Assembly: GCA_038531315.1 (NCBI GenBank)
Contig: JBCBBT010000010.1
Coordinates: 1 to 64,000, forward strand
Reading direction: 5' to 3'
DNA: 64,000 nt
Source: JAJFFW01 sp038531315
GTDB taxonomy: Bacteria; Pseudomonadota; Alphaproteobacteria; Caulobacterales; Parvularculaceae
In this document: piece by piece, positions 9,065-17,184 of the stretch
Position numbering within the stretch: the stretch's first letter is position 1
Layout: each line of letters opens with the position of its first letter
Notes under the pieces: model-generated
Databases searched by the model: none
The model's input: the letters and a program-made list of their open reading frames with translations, nothing else
Told to the model about the DNA's origin: nothing
Program-made: the position numbers and the translations under genes

Positions 9065-9079
9065 TGTTGCGATGCAACA
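9065..9079. promoter_or_regulatory. Perfect inverted repeat TGTTGC-GAT-GCAACA, candidate operator
   Basis: Two 6-base arms with a 3-base spacer lie in the AT-rich gap between the 66-aa gene and the XRE regulator, just upstream of a possible promoter. The position suits autoregulation by the XRE protein. This is inference from position and symmetry. Confidence 0.4.
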
Positions 9080-9089
9080 AAATAACTGG

Positions 9090-9119
9090 TTGAGAGTCTA
9101 CAGTTTTATAAGCTATGCT
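9090..9119 (+). promoter_or_regulatory. Possible sigma-70 promoter of the XRE regulator
   Basis: TTGAGA at 9090-9095 and TATGCT at 9114-9119 are separated by 18 bases. A transcript starting about 7 bases further on would begin almost at the ribosome-binding site of the gene at 9139, so the leader would be very short. Weak support. Confidence 0.3.
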
Positions 9120-9138
9120 GATATCAGAGGGAATTTCT

Positions 9139-9807
9139 ATGCAGAATATGCCAAGCCCGCCCAGCGACTTTGCGCCGGAACTGATCGGCGAGCGCATCCG
9201 TCTGGCGCGAAAAGTCAAAGGCCTGAACCAAGCGGACCTTGCGGCGATGATTGGCGTCACCCAGCCTGCAGTTGCGAATTGGGAGAGCGGCGTTCACGAC
9301 CCCCGCCGGCTGCTCCTGGCCAAACTCGCTACGGTGCTCGACGTTTCTCTCGATTGGCTAGCGGCCGGGGCCCGGTCCGCAGCGGAACTCGACAAGCATC
9401 CGGCGGCCGCCTATCTGCGCCGGCCAATGCGGCACGCGCCGGTGATTACATTTCAGGACGCGGCCCGATTCCTCGATCATCGCGATGAAGACCCGCACTC
9501 CTACGCTGAGGACTACATCCCGGTTACCTCCGGTTCCGAACACATCTTTGCATTGTTTGTCACCGACGATGCGATGCGCCTCGTTTTCCCGCGCGGCACG
9601 CTTGTTGTGATCGATTTTGCGGATCGACGGCCGGTGGACGGGGGTTATTGTCTGGCGCTTGTCGGCCGCACGCCCATTATCCGTCGATGGCGGGCCGAGC
9701 CCGATCGCCTTGAAACCTGCACCGACGATAAAACGCCGGAGGCGCTCCTCGTTGAAAGTCGCAATGTCATTATTGGCTGCGCGCGCGTTTCAATTCGAAT
9801 TCACTAA
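9139..9807 (+). CDS. XRE-family regulator with degenerate S24/LexA-like C-terminal domain
   Basis: DNA-binding regulator of 222 residues. Residues 15-75 form a helix-turn-helix (IRLARKVKGLNQADLAAMIG, TQPAVANWESG). Residues 125-222 resemble the peptidase S24 fold of LexA/CI proteins. The usual G-D-S-M serine motif reads D-D-A-M at 143-146, so the nucleophile is Ala145. The lysine of the usual V-K-R is replaced in IIRRW (about residue 182). RecA-stimulated self-cleavage is therefore unlikely. The start at 9139 is chosen because GAGGG lies just upstream; an in-frame ATG at 9115 has none. It converges on the hybrid kinase gene. There is no phage gene nearby. Confidence 0.85.
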   Translation: MQNMPSPPSDFAPELIGERIRLARKVKGLNQADLAAMIGVTQPAVANWESGVHDPRRLLLAKLATVLDVSLDWLAAGARSAAELDKHPAAAYLRRPMRHAPVITFQDAARFLDHRDEDPHSYAEDYIPVTSGSEHIFALFVTDDAMRLVFPRGTLVVIDFADRRPVDGGYCLALVGRTPIIRRWRAEPDRLETCTDDKTPEALLVESRNVIIGCARVSIRIH

Positions 9808-9830
9808 GCGGCCGGAAATCACTAAGCGGC
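9801..9830. repeat. 12-base direct repeat at the convergent stops
   Basis: TCACTAAGCGGC occurs at 9801-9812 and again at 9819-9830. Each copy contains one of the two convergent stop codons, of the XRE gene and of the hybrid kinase gene. It may be a local duplication; no function is evident. Confidence 0.5.
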
Positions 9831-12605
9831 GCAGTCGGTTGCAAAACGCGCTTTGACCTCGGGCAACGCGTTGTGCGCGGCGGCAAAGGCGTCTTTGAGC
9901 CTCGCGAGAAGCGGCGCGAACGCGGCGCCGCCGCAGCTTTTGGCGTCAACGGCCGCACTTTCGATGTCAGCGCATGCATGGCCGAGCGGCGTCGCCCCGA
10001 CATTAACGCTCATCGATTTCAACGCATGTGCGGCGCTGGCGATTTCCGCCAAGTCGTCGATATTTTCGGTTTTGCTGGCGGCGATGGCTTCCACAAGCCT
10101 CAGTATGGCTTCCTTTGAATGGGTTTCAAAGAGCGTCAGCGAACGCGTGACGAGATCTGCATTAATTTCCCTCAGCTCACGGAGCACCGCTTCGTCGAAC
10201 ACCGGCGCGTCACTCTCGAGAGGGAATTCTTCAGGACCGTAACCCGGAGCGTTTGTAGGCTCATCCATCGAAAGCGCCGCTGCGGGCCGATCGTCTGGCT
10301 CGCTGCATTGTTCGTCGGGCAGGAATTCAGCAATTACGGCCGCGAGGGTTTTGATCGTGAATGGCTTTGTGACATAGGCGTCCATGCCGGCCGCGCGCCA
10401 GTTTTCGTCGGTCTCGGCGACATGCGCTGTTAACGCAATAATAGGCGTTCGCGGCTTGTCGTTATCAGCTTCCCACTGCCGAATGGCGCGCGTTGCTTCA
10501 AATCCGTCCATGCCAGGCATCGAACAATCCATCAGGACAAGGTCAAACTCTTCTGACGTTACGGCTTCGACAGCGGCCTTGCCATCAGCCGCCACGGTCG
10601 GTTCGGCGTCCAGCCTGACGAGGGTCGCGCTGACAACCTCGCGATTGACCGCGCTGTCATCGGCGGCCAGGACGCGCCTGCCGAGGAAAGACGGCAACAG
10701 CGCCGACTGGCTCGCCGCTGCATGGCGCACTGCGTCTTTGCCGCGCATGCGTCCTTTCAGGATTCGTTCAATCTGGTCCATCATGTCGCTGCGCGATATC
10801 GGCTTAATCAAAAGGTCCTCGGCGACGCCGGATTCCAAGAGCCGATCCGGCGCCGCGTCGCCCAATTCGCTCACGCATATGCGAGCCGGCAGCCAATCGT
10901 CCGGCGCGCCGTCGATACTTTTGTGAAGCGTGTCGAGAAAGTCCGGCGATGCGAAAATAATATCCGTATAGGAAAGATGCCCGGCGACGGCGCTGTTCTC
11001 GGAGATAATTTGCGCTGAAATACCCGCCTCATGGAGATAGCGCGACAAGGTTTTTGGGGTGGCGCCGCCGTCAATCGCAATAATCGCGCGGGTGTCTCGG
11101 CGCGCATGCGGCGCTGCGCGGGGCGGGGCGATCTGGACTGTCGGAATTTGGAACGTAAACCGTGCGCCGCGCCCTTCAACGCTGTTGACGCTGATCGCAC
11201 CGCCCATGGCCGTGACAATTTTGCTGCAGATTGCAAGGCCAAGACCGGTGCCGCCATATTTTCGGGTTGTCGACTGATCGGCCTGTGAGAAAGCGCCGAA
11301 AATAGTCTTCTGTTTTTCTTTGGCGATGCCGACGCCTGTGTCCGTCACAGAAAACTCGAGCATCGGCTCGCCGCCGGCTTTTCTGACGCTGTTGACAGCG
11401 ACGACAACGCTGCCCTGTTGAGTAAATTTAAGCGCATTGTTCACAAGATTAGACAACACCTGACTTATCCTGATCGGGTCGCCTTCGACGAGTTCGGGAG
11501 TTGCGGGGCTGGCGTACGCCGTCAGGTCGATGCCCTTGCTGGCCGCTTTTTCCCAGAACAGCCCAACAACGTCATTGATCACCTCAACTGGGCTGACAGC
11601 GATTGTCTCCAATTCAAGCTTGTCGGCCTCTGCTTTTGAAAAATCCAGAATATCATTAATGATCGCCAGAAGGCTCTGACCGGATTTCACGATAACGTCG
11701 GCGTAGCGTTTTTGGCGCGGCGCAAGCTGGGTGTTTGAAAGGAGTTCGGCCATGACAAGCATGCCGTTCATCGGGGTGCGAATTTCGTGGCTCATGGTCG
11801 CGAGGAATTCGGTCTTCGCCAGGCTTGCCGCTTCAGCGACTTCCTTTGCGTCTTCGAACTGGCGCGTGCGTTCACGGACGATTTTCTTTAGGTTCTTTTG
11901 ATGCGCGACAAGTTTGGCGTCACGCTCCTGGATTTGGTTCAGCATCTCGTTAAATGTGGCGACAAGTTCGCCAGCTTCGCCGTCACTTTCGCCTTCGGAT
12001 GAAGCACGCCGGCTAAAGTCGCCGGTTTTGCGCACCAGCGTCATGACGCGGCTGAGGTTTTGCAAGGGCCGCGTCACGCTGCGCTGCATTTGCAATGCGA
12101 TGAGTACGCCAATGCCGCCGGCAAGGACCCCGGCGAGTACGGCGTCCCAAATCAGCGTGAAAATTCGTTCAATAAGCGATTGCGAACTGCCCCGGATGAT
12201 TAGTCTTCCAACGGCGCGATTGTCGTGCGTGACGACGACGCTAACGGAAGAGGTCATTGCGTTTAGCCGCTCCGATAGCCCGCCGGCGGCGGTGGAATCT
12301 TTGTGGGCTTCCAGGAATAAAGCGCCGCTCGCATCGTCAATGCGCGCATACTCGATCATGGGAAAGTCGAGAATGGTTTGAAGGCCTTGATAGGCTGTGT
12401 CGCGGTCGTACGCCGCCACGCTTTCTGACATCACGGCCGCGAATAAATTGGCGGAAGCCTCAAGTTCGCTGGTCCGTCCGTCATTGTATTGTTGGAACTC
12501 ACGCCAGACAGACGACGCCGTGACGATCGAAACGGAGCCGAAAATCGATACGATTACGAGCAGTGTGAGACGGCTTCGAAGACTATTTATAGGAAGTGAC
12601 CGCAA
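9822..12605 (-). CDS. Hybrid sensor histidine kinase with receiver and HPt domains
   Basis: Membrane sensor of 927 residues (BarA-like layout). In order: TM helix about 10-32; extracytoplasmic region 33-148; TM helix about 150-172; HAMP 173-228; coiled coil; HisKA with His273 in MSHEIRTPMN; HATPase with NLVNNALKF, DTGVGIA and GGTGLGLAI (ends about 490); a degenerate receiver about 505-617 lacking a phosphorylatable Asp but keeping IKP; a true receiver 644-762 with DD at 649-650, Asp693 and Lys747; and an HPt domain with His860 in HALKS. It is divergent from a receiver-kinase gene, a likely partner. The start is a TTG at 12605 with AGAGGGG upstream at loose spacing. The ligand is unknown. Confidence 0.93.
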   Translation of the reverse strand: MRSLPINSLRSRLTLLVIVSIFGSVSIVTASSVWREFQQYNDGRTSELEASANLFAAVMSESVAAYDRDTAYQGLQTILDFPMIEYARIDDASGALFLEAHKDSTAAGGLSERLNAMTSSVSVVVTHDNRAVGRLIIRGSSQSLIERIFTLIWDAVLAGVLAGGIGVLIALQMQRSVTRPLQNLSRVMTLVRKTGDFSRRASSEGESDGEAGELVATFNEMLNQIQERDAKLVAHQKNLKKIVRERTRQFEDAKEVAEAASLAKTEFLATMSHEIRTPMNGMLVMAELLSNTQLAPRQKRYADVIVKSGQSLLAIINDILDFSKAEADKLELETIAVSPVEVINDVVGLFWEKAASKGIDLTAYASPATPELVEGDPIRISQVLSNLVNNALKFTQQGSVVVAVNSVRKAGGEPMLEFSVTDTGVGIAKEKQKTIFGAFSQADQSTTRKYGGTGLGLAICSKIVTAMGGAISVNSVEGRGARFTFQIPTVQIAPPRAAPHARRDTRAIIAIDGGATPKTLSRYLHEAGISAQIISENSAVAGHLSYTDIIFASPDFLDTLHKSIDGAPDDWLPARICVSELGDAAPDRLLESGVAEDLLIKPISRSDMMDQIERILKGRMRGKDAVRHAAASQSALLPSFLGRRVLAADDSAVNREVVSATLVRLDAEPTVAADGKAAVEAVTSEEFDLVLMDCSMPGMDGFEATRAIRQWEADNDKPRTPIIALTAHVAETDENWRAAGMDAYVTKPFTIKTLAAVIAEFLPDEQCSEPDDRPAAALSMDEPTNAPGYGPEEFPLESDAPVFDEAVLRELREINADLVTRSLTLFETHSKEAILRLVEAIAASKTENIDDLAEIASAAHALKSMSVNVGATPLGHACADIESAAVDAKSCGGAAFAPLLARLKDAFAAAHNALPEVKARFATDCAA

Positions 12606-12718
12606 ACCGCGCCAAGCCCCTCTTTACGCAAGGTCGCGATAATGCCTCCAATTGATTTCTAATTCGTTTTATTTGTTTAAGCATAAGCGAAACGAAAGCG
12701 AGGCGTTGCGATCCCGCG

Positions 12719-12747
12719 ACGTTTCGAAAACGTTAATGCGCCGTCAA
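12719..12747. promoter_or_regulatory. Inverted repeat ACGTTT-CGA-AAACGT overlapping a near-CtrA site
   Basis: In the 294-base divergent spacer between the two kinase genes, 12719-12733 is a perfect 6-3-6 palindrome. Overlapping its end, TTAA-N7-TCAA at 12733-12747 differs by one base from the CtrA consensus. No convincing promoter elements were otherwise found in the spacer. Confidence 0.35.
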
Positions 12748-12899
12748 TGCAGCAAGTATCACGACTTTAAAGGGGGCAGGCGCTTTCCGTCCGGCCAAAG
12801 CGAATTTGCGCAAGTGCGGTGTGCGGCGCGGATTTCATCAATTCAATCTTAATAATAAGCGGGCAAAAACGATAATTCCGGAAAGAGTTCAGAGCGCCT

Positions 12900-14072
12900 G
12901 TGGACACTGTTCATTCATCACTTCTTTCAGCCAGAGTATTACTGGTTGACGACGATCCTGTGATGCGGGAACTCGCCTCGGCAAAACTTGTCGAGGCTGG
13001 CTGCGAAGTTTTAACAGCTGAAGACGGCGCAGCGGCATTGGCCGTCCTTGAAACCGACGGCGTCGATCTCGTCATTTCCGATCTCGATATGCCCAATCTC
13101 GATGGCTACGCATTAACCGAATGCATTCGCGAAAGTGAAGCGCATCGCGAAACGCCGATTATCGTCCTGACTGGCAGCGATGGCGGCGACGCCGTCGAGC
13201 GTGTTTTTTCAAAGGGGGCGACTTCTTTCCTGACAAAGCCGGTTAACTGGACGCTTTTCCATCACTCGGTTCGTTTTATTCTGCGAGCGAGCGCGGATGC
13301 ACAGGCGTTGCGGGCCGCCCGTGACCTTGCGGAGGCCGGGTCGCAATTTAAAGACGGCTTAATGTCGGTGATGAGTCATGAGCTTAGGACGCCGCTCAAC
13401 GCCATCATTGGATTTGGCCAATTGCTCGGCGAACAGTTTCAGCGCGAAAACGATCATCTGCACAAGGAATATGCGGATTATATTGTGGATGGCGGAAAGC
13501 GGCTTTTGAATTCGGTTTCTGACATGCTGCTTGCTTCGGACGCCTGTTCCGGCCCGATTGCGATCAACGAAGTCGATTGTACGCTCGGCGATATTGTCGA
13601 GGAGGCCAGTGAAGCCGTCGACAAGGTGGTGACGTTGGCGCAGGCGGAATTGAAGGTTGTGCTGCACGACGCCGACATCGAAATTTGTTGCGATCGCTCT
13701 CTCGTGTCGCGCGCACTGTCCAAATTGATCGAGAACGCCGTAAAGTTTTCTGATCGCGGCGTGAAGATCGTGGTCGCCTCAAGCCTCCTGCAGGATGGCT
13801 CTCTGGCTATTTTGATCAAAGACAACGGCCCCGGCATTGAACCCGATGTCCTCGAAAGGGTGACGCAACCCTTTTCACAATCGGATATGTCGTTGCGCCG
13901 CTCGAAAGAGGGACTTGGTCTCGGCTTGCCTTTGGTGATCGCCATCGCCAAAGCCCATGACGCGGTCTTCAGGCTGCAATCGACGCCCGGCGCCGGTGCT
14001 AAGGCCGCGCTCGTCATGCCGGCCATGCGGGTGCGTTCCGCCAGTGGATCGGGCGCGGTCTTGAGCGCTTAG
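12900..14072 (+). CDS. Receiver-histidine kinase protein (soluble)
   Basis: A 390-residue cytosolic signalling protein. An N-terminal receiver (DDD at 17-19, Asp61 in SDLDMP, Lys113 in LTKP) is followed by a linker helix, HisKA with His160 in MSHELRTPLNAIIG, and a HATPase domain with LSKLIENAVKF, DNGPGI and GLGLGLPLV. With the receiver in front and no membrane segment, it probably takes phosphate from another kinase or HPt protein; the divergent 927-residue hybrid kinase is the obvious candidate. The start is a GTG at 12900 with a GGAAAGAG stretch about 12 bases upstream. Output is unknown because there is no DNA-binding domain. Confidence 0.9.
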   Translation: MDTVHSSLLSARVLLVDDDPVMRELASAKLVEAGCEVLTAEDGAAALAVLETDGVDLVISDLDMPNLDGYALTECIRESEAHRETPIIVLTGSDGGDAVERVFSKGATSFLTKPVNWTLFHHSVRFILRASADAQALRAARDLAEAGSQFKDGLMSVMSHELRTPLNAIIGFGQLLGEQFQRENDHLHKEYADYIVDGGKRLLNSVSDMLLASDACSGPIAINEVDCTLGDIVEEASEAVDKVVTLAQAELKVVLHDADIEICCDRSLVSRALSKLIENAVKFSDRGVKIVVASSLLQDGSLAILIKDNGPGIEPDVLERVTQPFSQSDMSLRRSKEGLGLGLPLVIAIAKAHDAVFRLQSTPGAGAKAALVMPAMRVRSASGSGAVLSA

Positions 14073-14142
14073 GCCCCGCCGATCGCCGGCCCGACAATCG
14101 TTGTCCAATAAAAACCTCACCGCTTCGGTTCCTCGTTCACGG

Positions 14143-14157
14143 TTAACGCCGTGTTAA
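14143..14157. promoter_or_regulatory. Perfect CtrA-type site TTAA-N7-TTAA
   Basis: TTAA at 14143-14146 and 14154-14157 are separated by seven bases and followed by G. This equals the full binding site of the alphaproteobacterial cell-cycle regulator CtrA. A further TTAA half-site follows at 14167-14170. It lies in the 341-base gap before the TonB-dependent receptor gene, about 257 bases upstream of its start. Nothing else clear was seen in that gap. Confidence 0.55.
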
Positions 14158-14413
14158 GCGTCTTGGTTAATCGTTCCCCTGATGAATGCTGTAGCGGTCG
14201 CGGACGCTGAAAGGCGTCAGCTTCCTGATTGCTGCAGCGCAGCAAAGCGTCGGGGCTTTCATTGTTGTAATTTTGTAACGGCGCAGTCTCGATCATAGCG
14301 CCCGTCGGGTTTGCGCCTAGACGCTCAAGATCAGACGGGTAATGGATAATCTCAGGCGCAGAGTATGCGCGCGCGCCCCATCAGGGAGGGGCTTTCAGGT
14401 AGGGCTTAGAAAC

Positions 14414-17104
14414 ATGAATAATACAAGATCAAGAGGACCATTCGCCAGCGCATTGCTCGGCGGCGTCGCGCTCAGCGTTTTCGCAGCGCCCGCTCTGGCG
14501 CAAACAGACGAAATCATCGTCAGCGCCACAAAACGCGAGCAAACGCTCCAGGAAGTGCCAATTGCGGTTAGCGTCGTTGATGGAGACGTGATCGAAGACG
14601 CTCAGATCATCGACCTGATCGACCTGCAGGCGACTGTGCCGTCCTTGCGCGTTACGCAGCTTCAAAACTCTTCGCAGACAAACTTTGTCATTCGCGGTTT
14701 TGGCAACGGCGCCAACAACCCCGGCATTGAGAGCGCGGTCGGTGTTTTCGTCGACGGCGTATTCCGTTCGCGGTCCGCATCGGCGATCCTCGACTTGCCG
14801 ACGCTTGAGCGTGTTGAGGTTCTGCGCGGTCCGCAATCGACCCTGTTTGGTAAGAACGTGTCTGTCGGCGCGATCTCAATCACGACGAAAAAGCCGTCAT
14901 TTGACTGGGAAGGCTCCGTTGAAGCGACTTACGGCAATCTTGATACGGTTCGTTTCCGCGGCACGCTTTCAGGACCGATTACTGATACGCTGGCGTTCCG
15001 CGTTTCCGGCACGACCAATAATCGCGAAGGTCAGTACACCAATCTTGTGACAGGCCAGCAAAACATTAACGAACGCGATCGCTGGGCGGCGCGGGCGCAA
15101 TTGCTTTGGGAGCCGACCGATACGCTCTCATTCCGGGCGATCGGCGAGTACAACATTACGGACGAAATTTGTTGTGGCGCGATCCAGCTGGTGAACGGCC
15201 CCGCGACGCAGCTTCTCGGCGCCCCGCCCCCTTTCGGGCTCGGTCAGGTTATTACCCCGGTTCAAGATCTTGACGCCCGCGAAGTGGCGCTTGATACGCT
15301 TCCGGAAAACCGTCTTGTCGGGCGCGGCGCGTCGCTCCAGGCTGACTGGGATCTCGGCTGGGCGCAGCTGACCTCGATCACGTCGTACCGCGAGCAAACC
15401 GACTTCAATAATACCGACGTCGATTTCTCAGGGGCAGACCTTGCGGTGCAACCGCAGTTCCAGGACCAGGGAACATTCACACAAGAAGTTCGGCTGGTGG
15501 GTGATTTTGAGACCGGCGTTGGTCGCTTCGATTATGTTGTCGGCGGATTTTTGTTCTCTGAAGACTTAACATTCGAACGTGATGTTATTTTCGGATCTGA
15601 CCTCAATCCGTTCGTCGACGCACAGCTTGCCGCGCTCGGCACTAATATCGCGGCGGGTATTGAGGGATCATCGCAGCTTGCTTTTGCGCTCACCACCGAC
15701 CCGTCGACAGCCCTGTTCCCGCAACTCGGCCCGCTTTCGCCAATCCCATTCGGCGCGTCTTACGCGCCGGGAACGGGTGTTTTCGGCGACTATACGCTCG
15801 ATAACCGTTCTTACTCTCTTTTCGGACAGTTTGACTGGGCGATTACTGATCGCCTGACGATTACGGGCGGTCTTTCTTATATCAATGACCGCAAGATCGC
15901 GACGGGCGACAGCCTTTTGACGGATGCCGTGTCAAATTTCGACCTCGTCACCGGCGGTCAGGCTTTCCTTGCGGCGACGGCGCTCGGAACCGCCATCGGA
16001 ACGCCGTTTGACCCGGCAAATCCAACACCGTTCTTTACGGCGGCGGGCACGCTTGCGGCGACGAACCCGACGGCTTTCCAAATGGCGCAGGCGGGCGCGC
16101 TCGCTTTTGCGCAGGACCCGGCGAATGCGGCCCTTAACCCGCTGGCCCCGCTCCAGGTTGTCCAGTTCTTCAACCCTCAGGTCAATTTTCCGCAGCCTGG
16201 CGTTGTCTTTGATCCGGACAATACGTTGGTTGACGACGGTTTTGTCGTCGACGACAGCGTCAACTACACGGCGCGGATCGCTTATGATCTGACAGATTCC
16301 ATCAACGTCTATTTCAATTATGGAACGGGCTTCAAAGCGAGCGCGGTCAACTTGTCTTCGGACTCTACGCCGCCGACAATCGGACCAGACGGAACGATCA
16401 TTGGCCGCTTTGCGACGCCTGAAGACGTGACGTCCTTTGAGGTCGGCGCCAAAGCGAATTTCGACGGCGGCTTCATCAACATCGCGCTTTTCGATCAGAC
16501 GGTCGAAGGGTTCCAACAGAACCTCTTCACCGGCGCGGCGTTCTCGCTGGTCAACGCGGGTGAGCAATCTGTCCGCGGCTTTGAAGTGGAAGCGGCTTAC
16601 TCGCCCTGGGATCCGCTTTTCCTGACATTCGCGCTCACCTATCTCGATCCCGAGTTCGATTCGTTCCCGCTGTCTCCGTGTGCGGACTTTGTGCCGGAGT
16701 GCCAGCTTCCCGATGGAACGCCTGATCCGAACCAGCTCTTCTTCGATGCATCCGGCACGCGTCCCGCCGGCATTCACCCGGTATCGCTGTCGACATCGGC
16801 CGCCTATACAAAAGACCTCGGCAATGGTCTGCAAATGGCGACACGCATCGAATATTTATTCGAAAGCAACACCACGGTCGTCGATAACGTGGCCGGCGGC
16901 GTTGCAGAACGTTCGGTCAATGTGATCAACGCCAATATCGCTTTTGAATGGGATAATGGCTTCTCGGTAAATCTCTTCGGTCGCAACCTGACCGATGATG
17001 ACTTTTTGCTCAGCGCCTTCCCGACAGTTGTTCAGGCTGGGTCATTCTCGGGATATGTGAGCCAACAGCGCACTTACGGCATTGCAGTCAAAAAAGAGTT
17101 CTAG
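14414..17104 (+). CDS. TonB-dependent outer-membrane receptor
   Basis: An 896-residue outer-membrane transporter. The signal peptide (MNNTRSRGPFASALLGGVAL, cleavage at ALA-QT) is followed by a TonB-box-like DEIIVSATKREQTLQEVP, a plug domain with FVIRGFGNG and VEVLRGPQSTLFGKNVSVGAI, and a beta barrel ending with the aromatic terminus VKKEF. The SATKR pattern is common in receptors of sphingomonads and hyphomonads whose substrates are mostly unknown. The barrel carries long Ala/Phe/Pro-rich loops (about nt 15600-15780 and 15950-16230). An in-frame ATG at 14342 would put 24 residues before the signal peptide and is rejected. A strong terminator follows. Confidence 0.93.
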   Translation: MNNTRSRGPFASALLGGVALSVFAAPALAQTDEIIVSATKREQTLQEVPIAVSVVDGDVIEDAQIIDLIDLQATVPSLRVTQLQNSSQTNFVIRGFGNGANNPGIESAVGVFVDGVFRSRSASAILDLPTLERVEVLRGPQSTLFGKNVSVGAISITTKKPSFDWEGSVEATYGNLDTVRFRGTLSGPITDTLAFRVSGTTNNREGQYTNLVTGQQNINERDRWAARAQLLWEPTDTLSFRAIGEYNITDEICCGAIQLVNGPATQLLGAPPPFGLGQVITPVQDLDAREVALDTLPENRLVGRGASLQADWDLGWAQLTSITSYREQTDFNNTDVDFSGADLAVQPQFQDQGTFTQEVRLVGDFETGVGRFDYVVGGFLFSEDLTFERDVIFGSDLNPFVDAQLAALGTNIAAGIEGSSQLAFALTTDPSTALFPQLGPLSPIPFGASYAPGTGVFGDYTLDNRSYSLFGQFDWAITDRLTITGGLSYINDRKIATGDSLLTDAVSNFDLVTGGQAFLAATALGTAIGTPFDPANPTPFFTAAGTLAATNPTAFQMAQAGALAFAQDPANAALNPLAPLQVVQFFNPQVNFPQPGVVFDPDNTLVDDGFVVDDSVNYTARIAYDLTDSINVYFNYGTGFKASAVNLSSDSTPPTIGPDGTIIGRFATPEDVTSFEVGAKANFDGGFINIALFDQTVEGFQQNLFTGAAFSLVNAGEQSVRGFEVEAAYSPWDPLFLTFALTYLDPEFDSFPLSPCADFVPECQLPDGTPDPNQLFFDASGTRPAGIHPVSLSTSAAYTKDLGNGLQMATRIEYLFESNTTVVDNVAGGVAERSVNVINANIAFEWDNGFSVNLFGRNLTDDDFLLSAFPTVVQAGSFSGYVSQQRTYGIAVKKEF

Positions 17105-17127
17105 GCGCTTATCCATCACCAAGATTA

Positions 17128-17156
17128 AACGGGCTCCCATCGGAGCCCGTTTTTTT
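17128..17156. terminator. Rho-independent terminator
   Basis: Ten-base stem AACGGGCTCC / GGAGCCCGTT with a 4-base loop, followed by a run of T on the plus strand. It closes the TonB-dependent receptor gene. The stem may also serve the convergent Rieske gene, though no comparable T run is present on the minus strand. Confidence 0.93.
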
Positions 17157-17184
17157 GTTTCAATTCGCTTCTTGTCGTCTGCGC

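Noticed and set aside
9115..12605. Phage repressor locus around the XRE/S24-like gene
   Set aside because: No phage structural, integrase or lysis genes nearby; neighbours are signalling proteins.
14073..14413. Riboswitch in the long receptor leader
   Set aside because: No cobalamin box or other conserved riboswitch core was recognised; only the CtrA-type site was found.
15932..16834. 300-aa open frame antisense to the TonB-dependent receptor
   Set aside because: Arg/Glu-rich translation without domain features, wholly inside a well-supported gene; high GC makes such antisense frames common.
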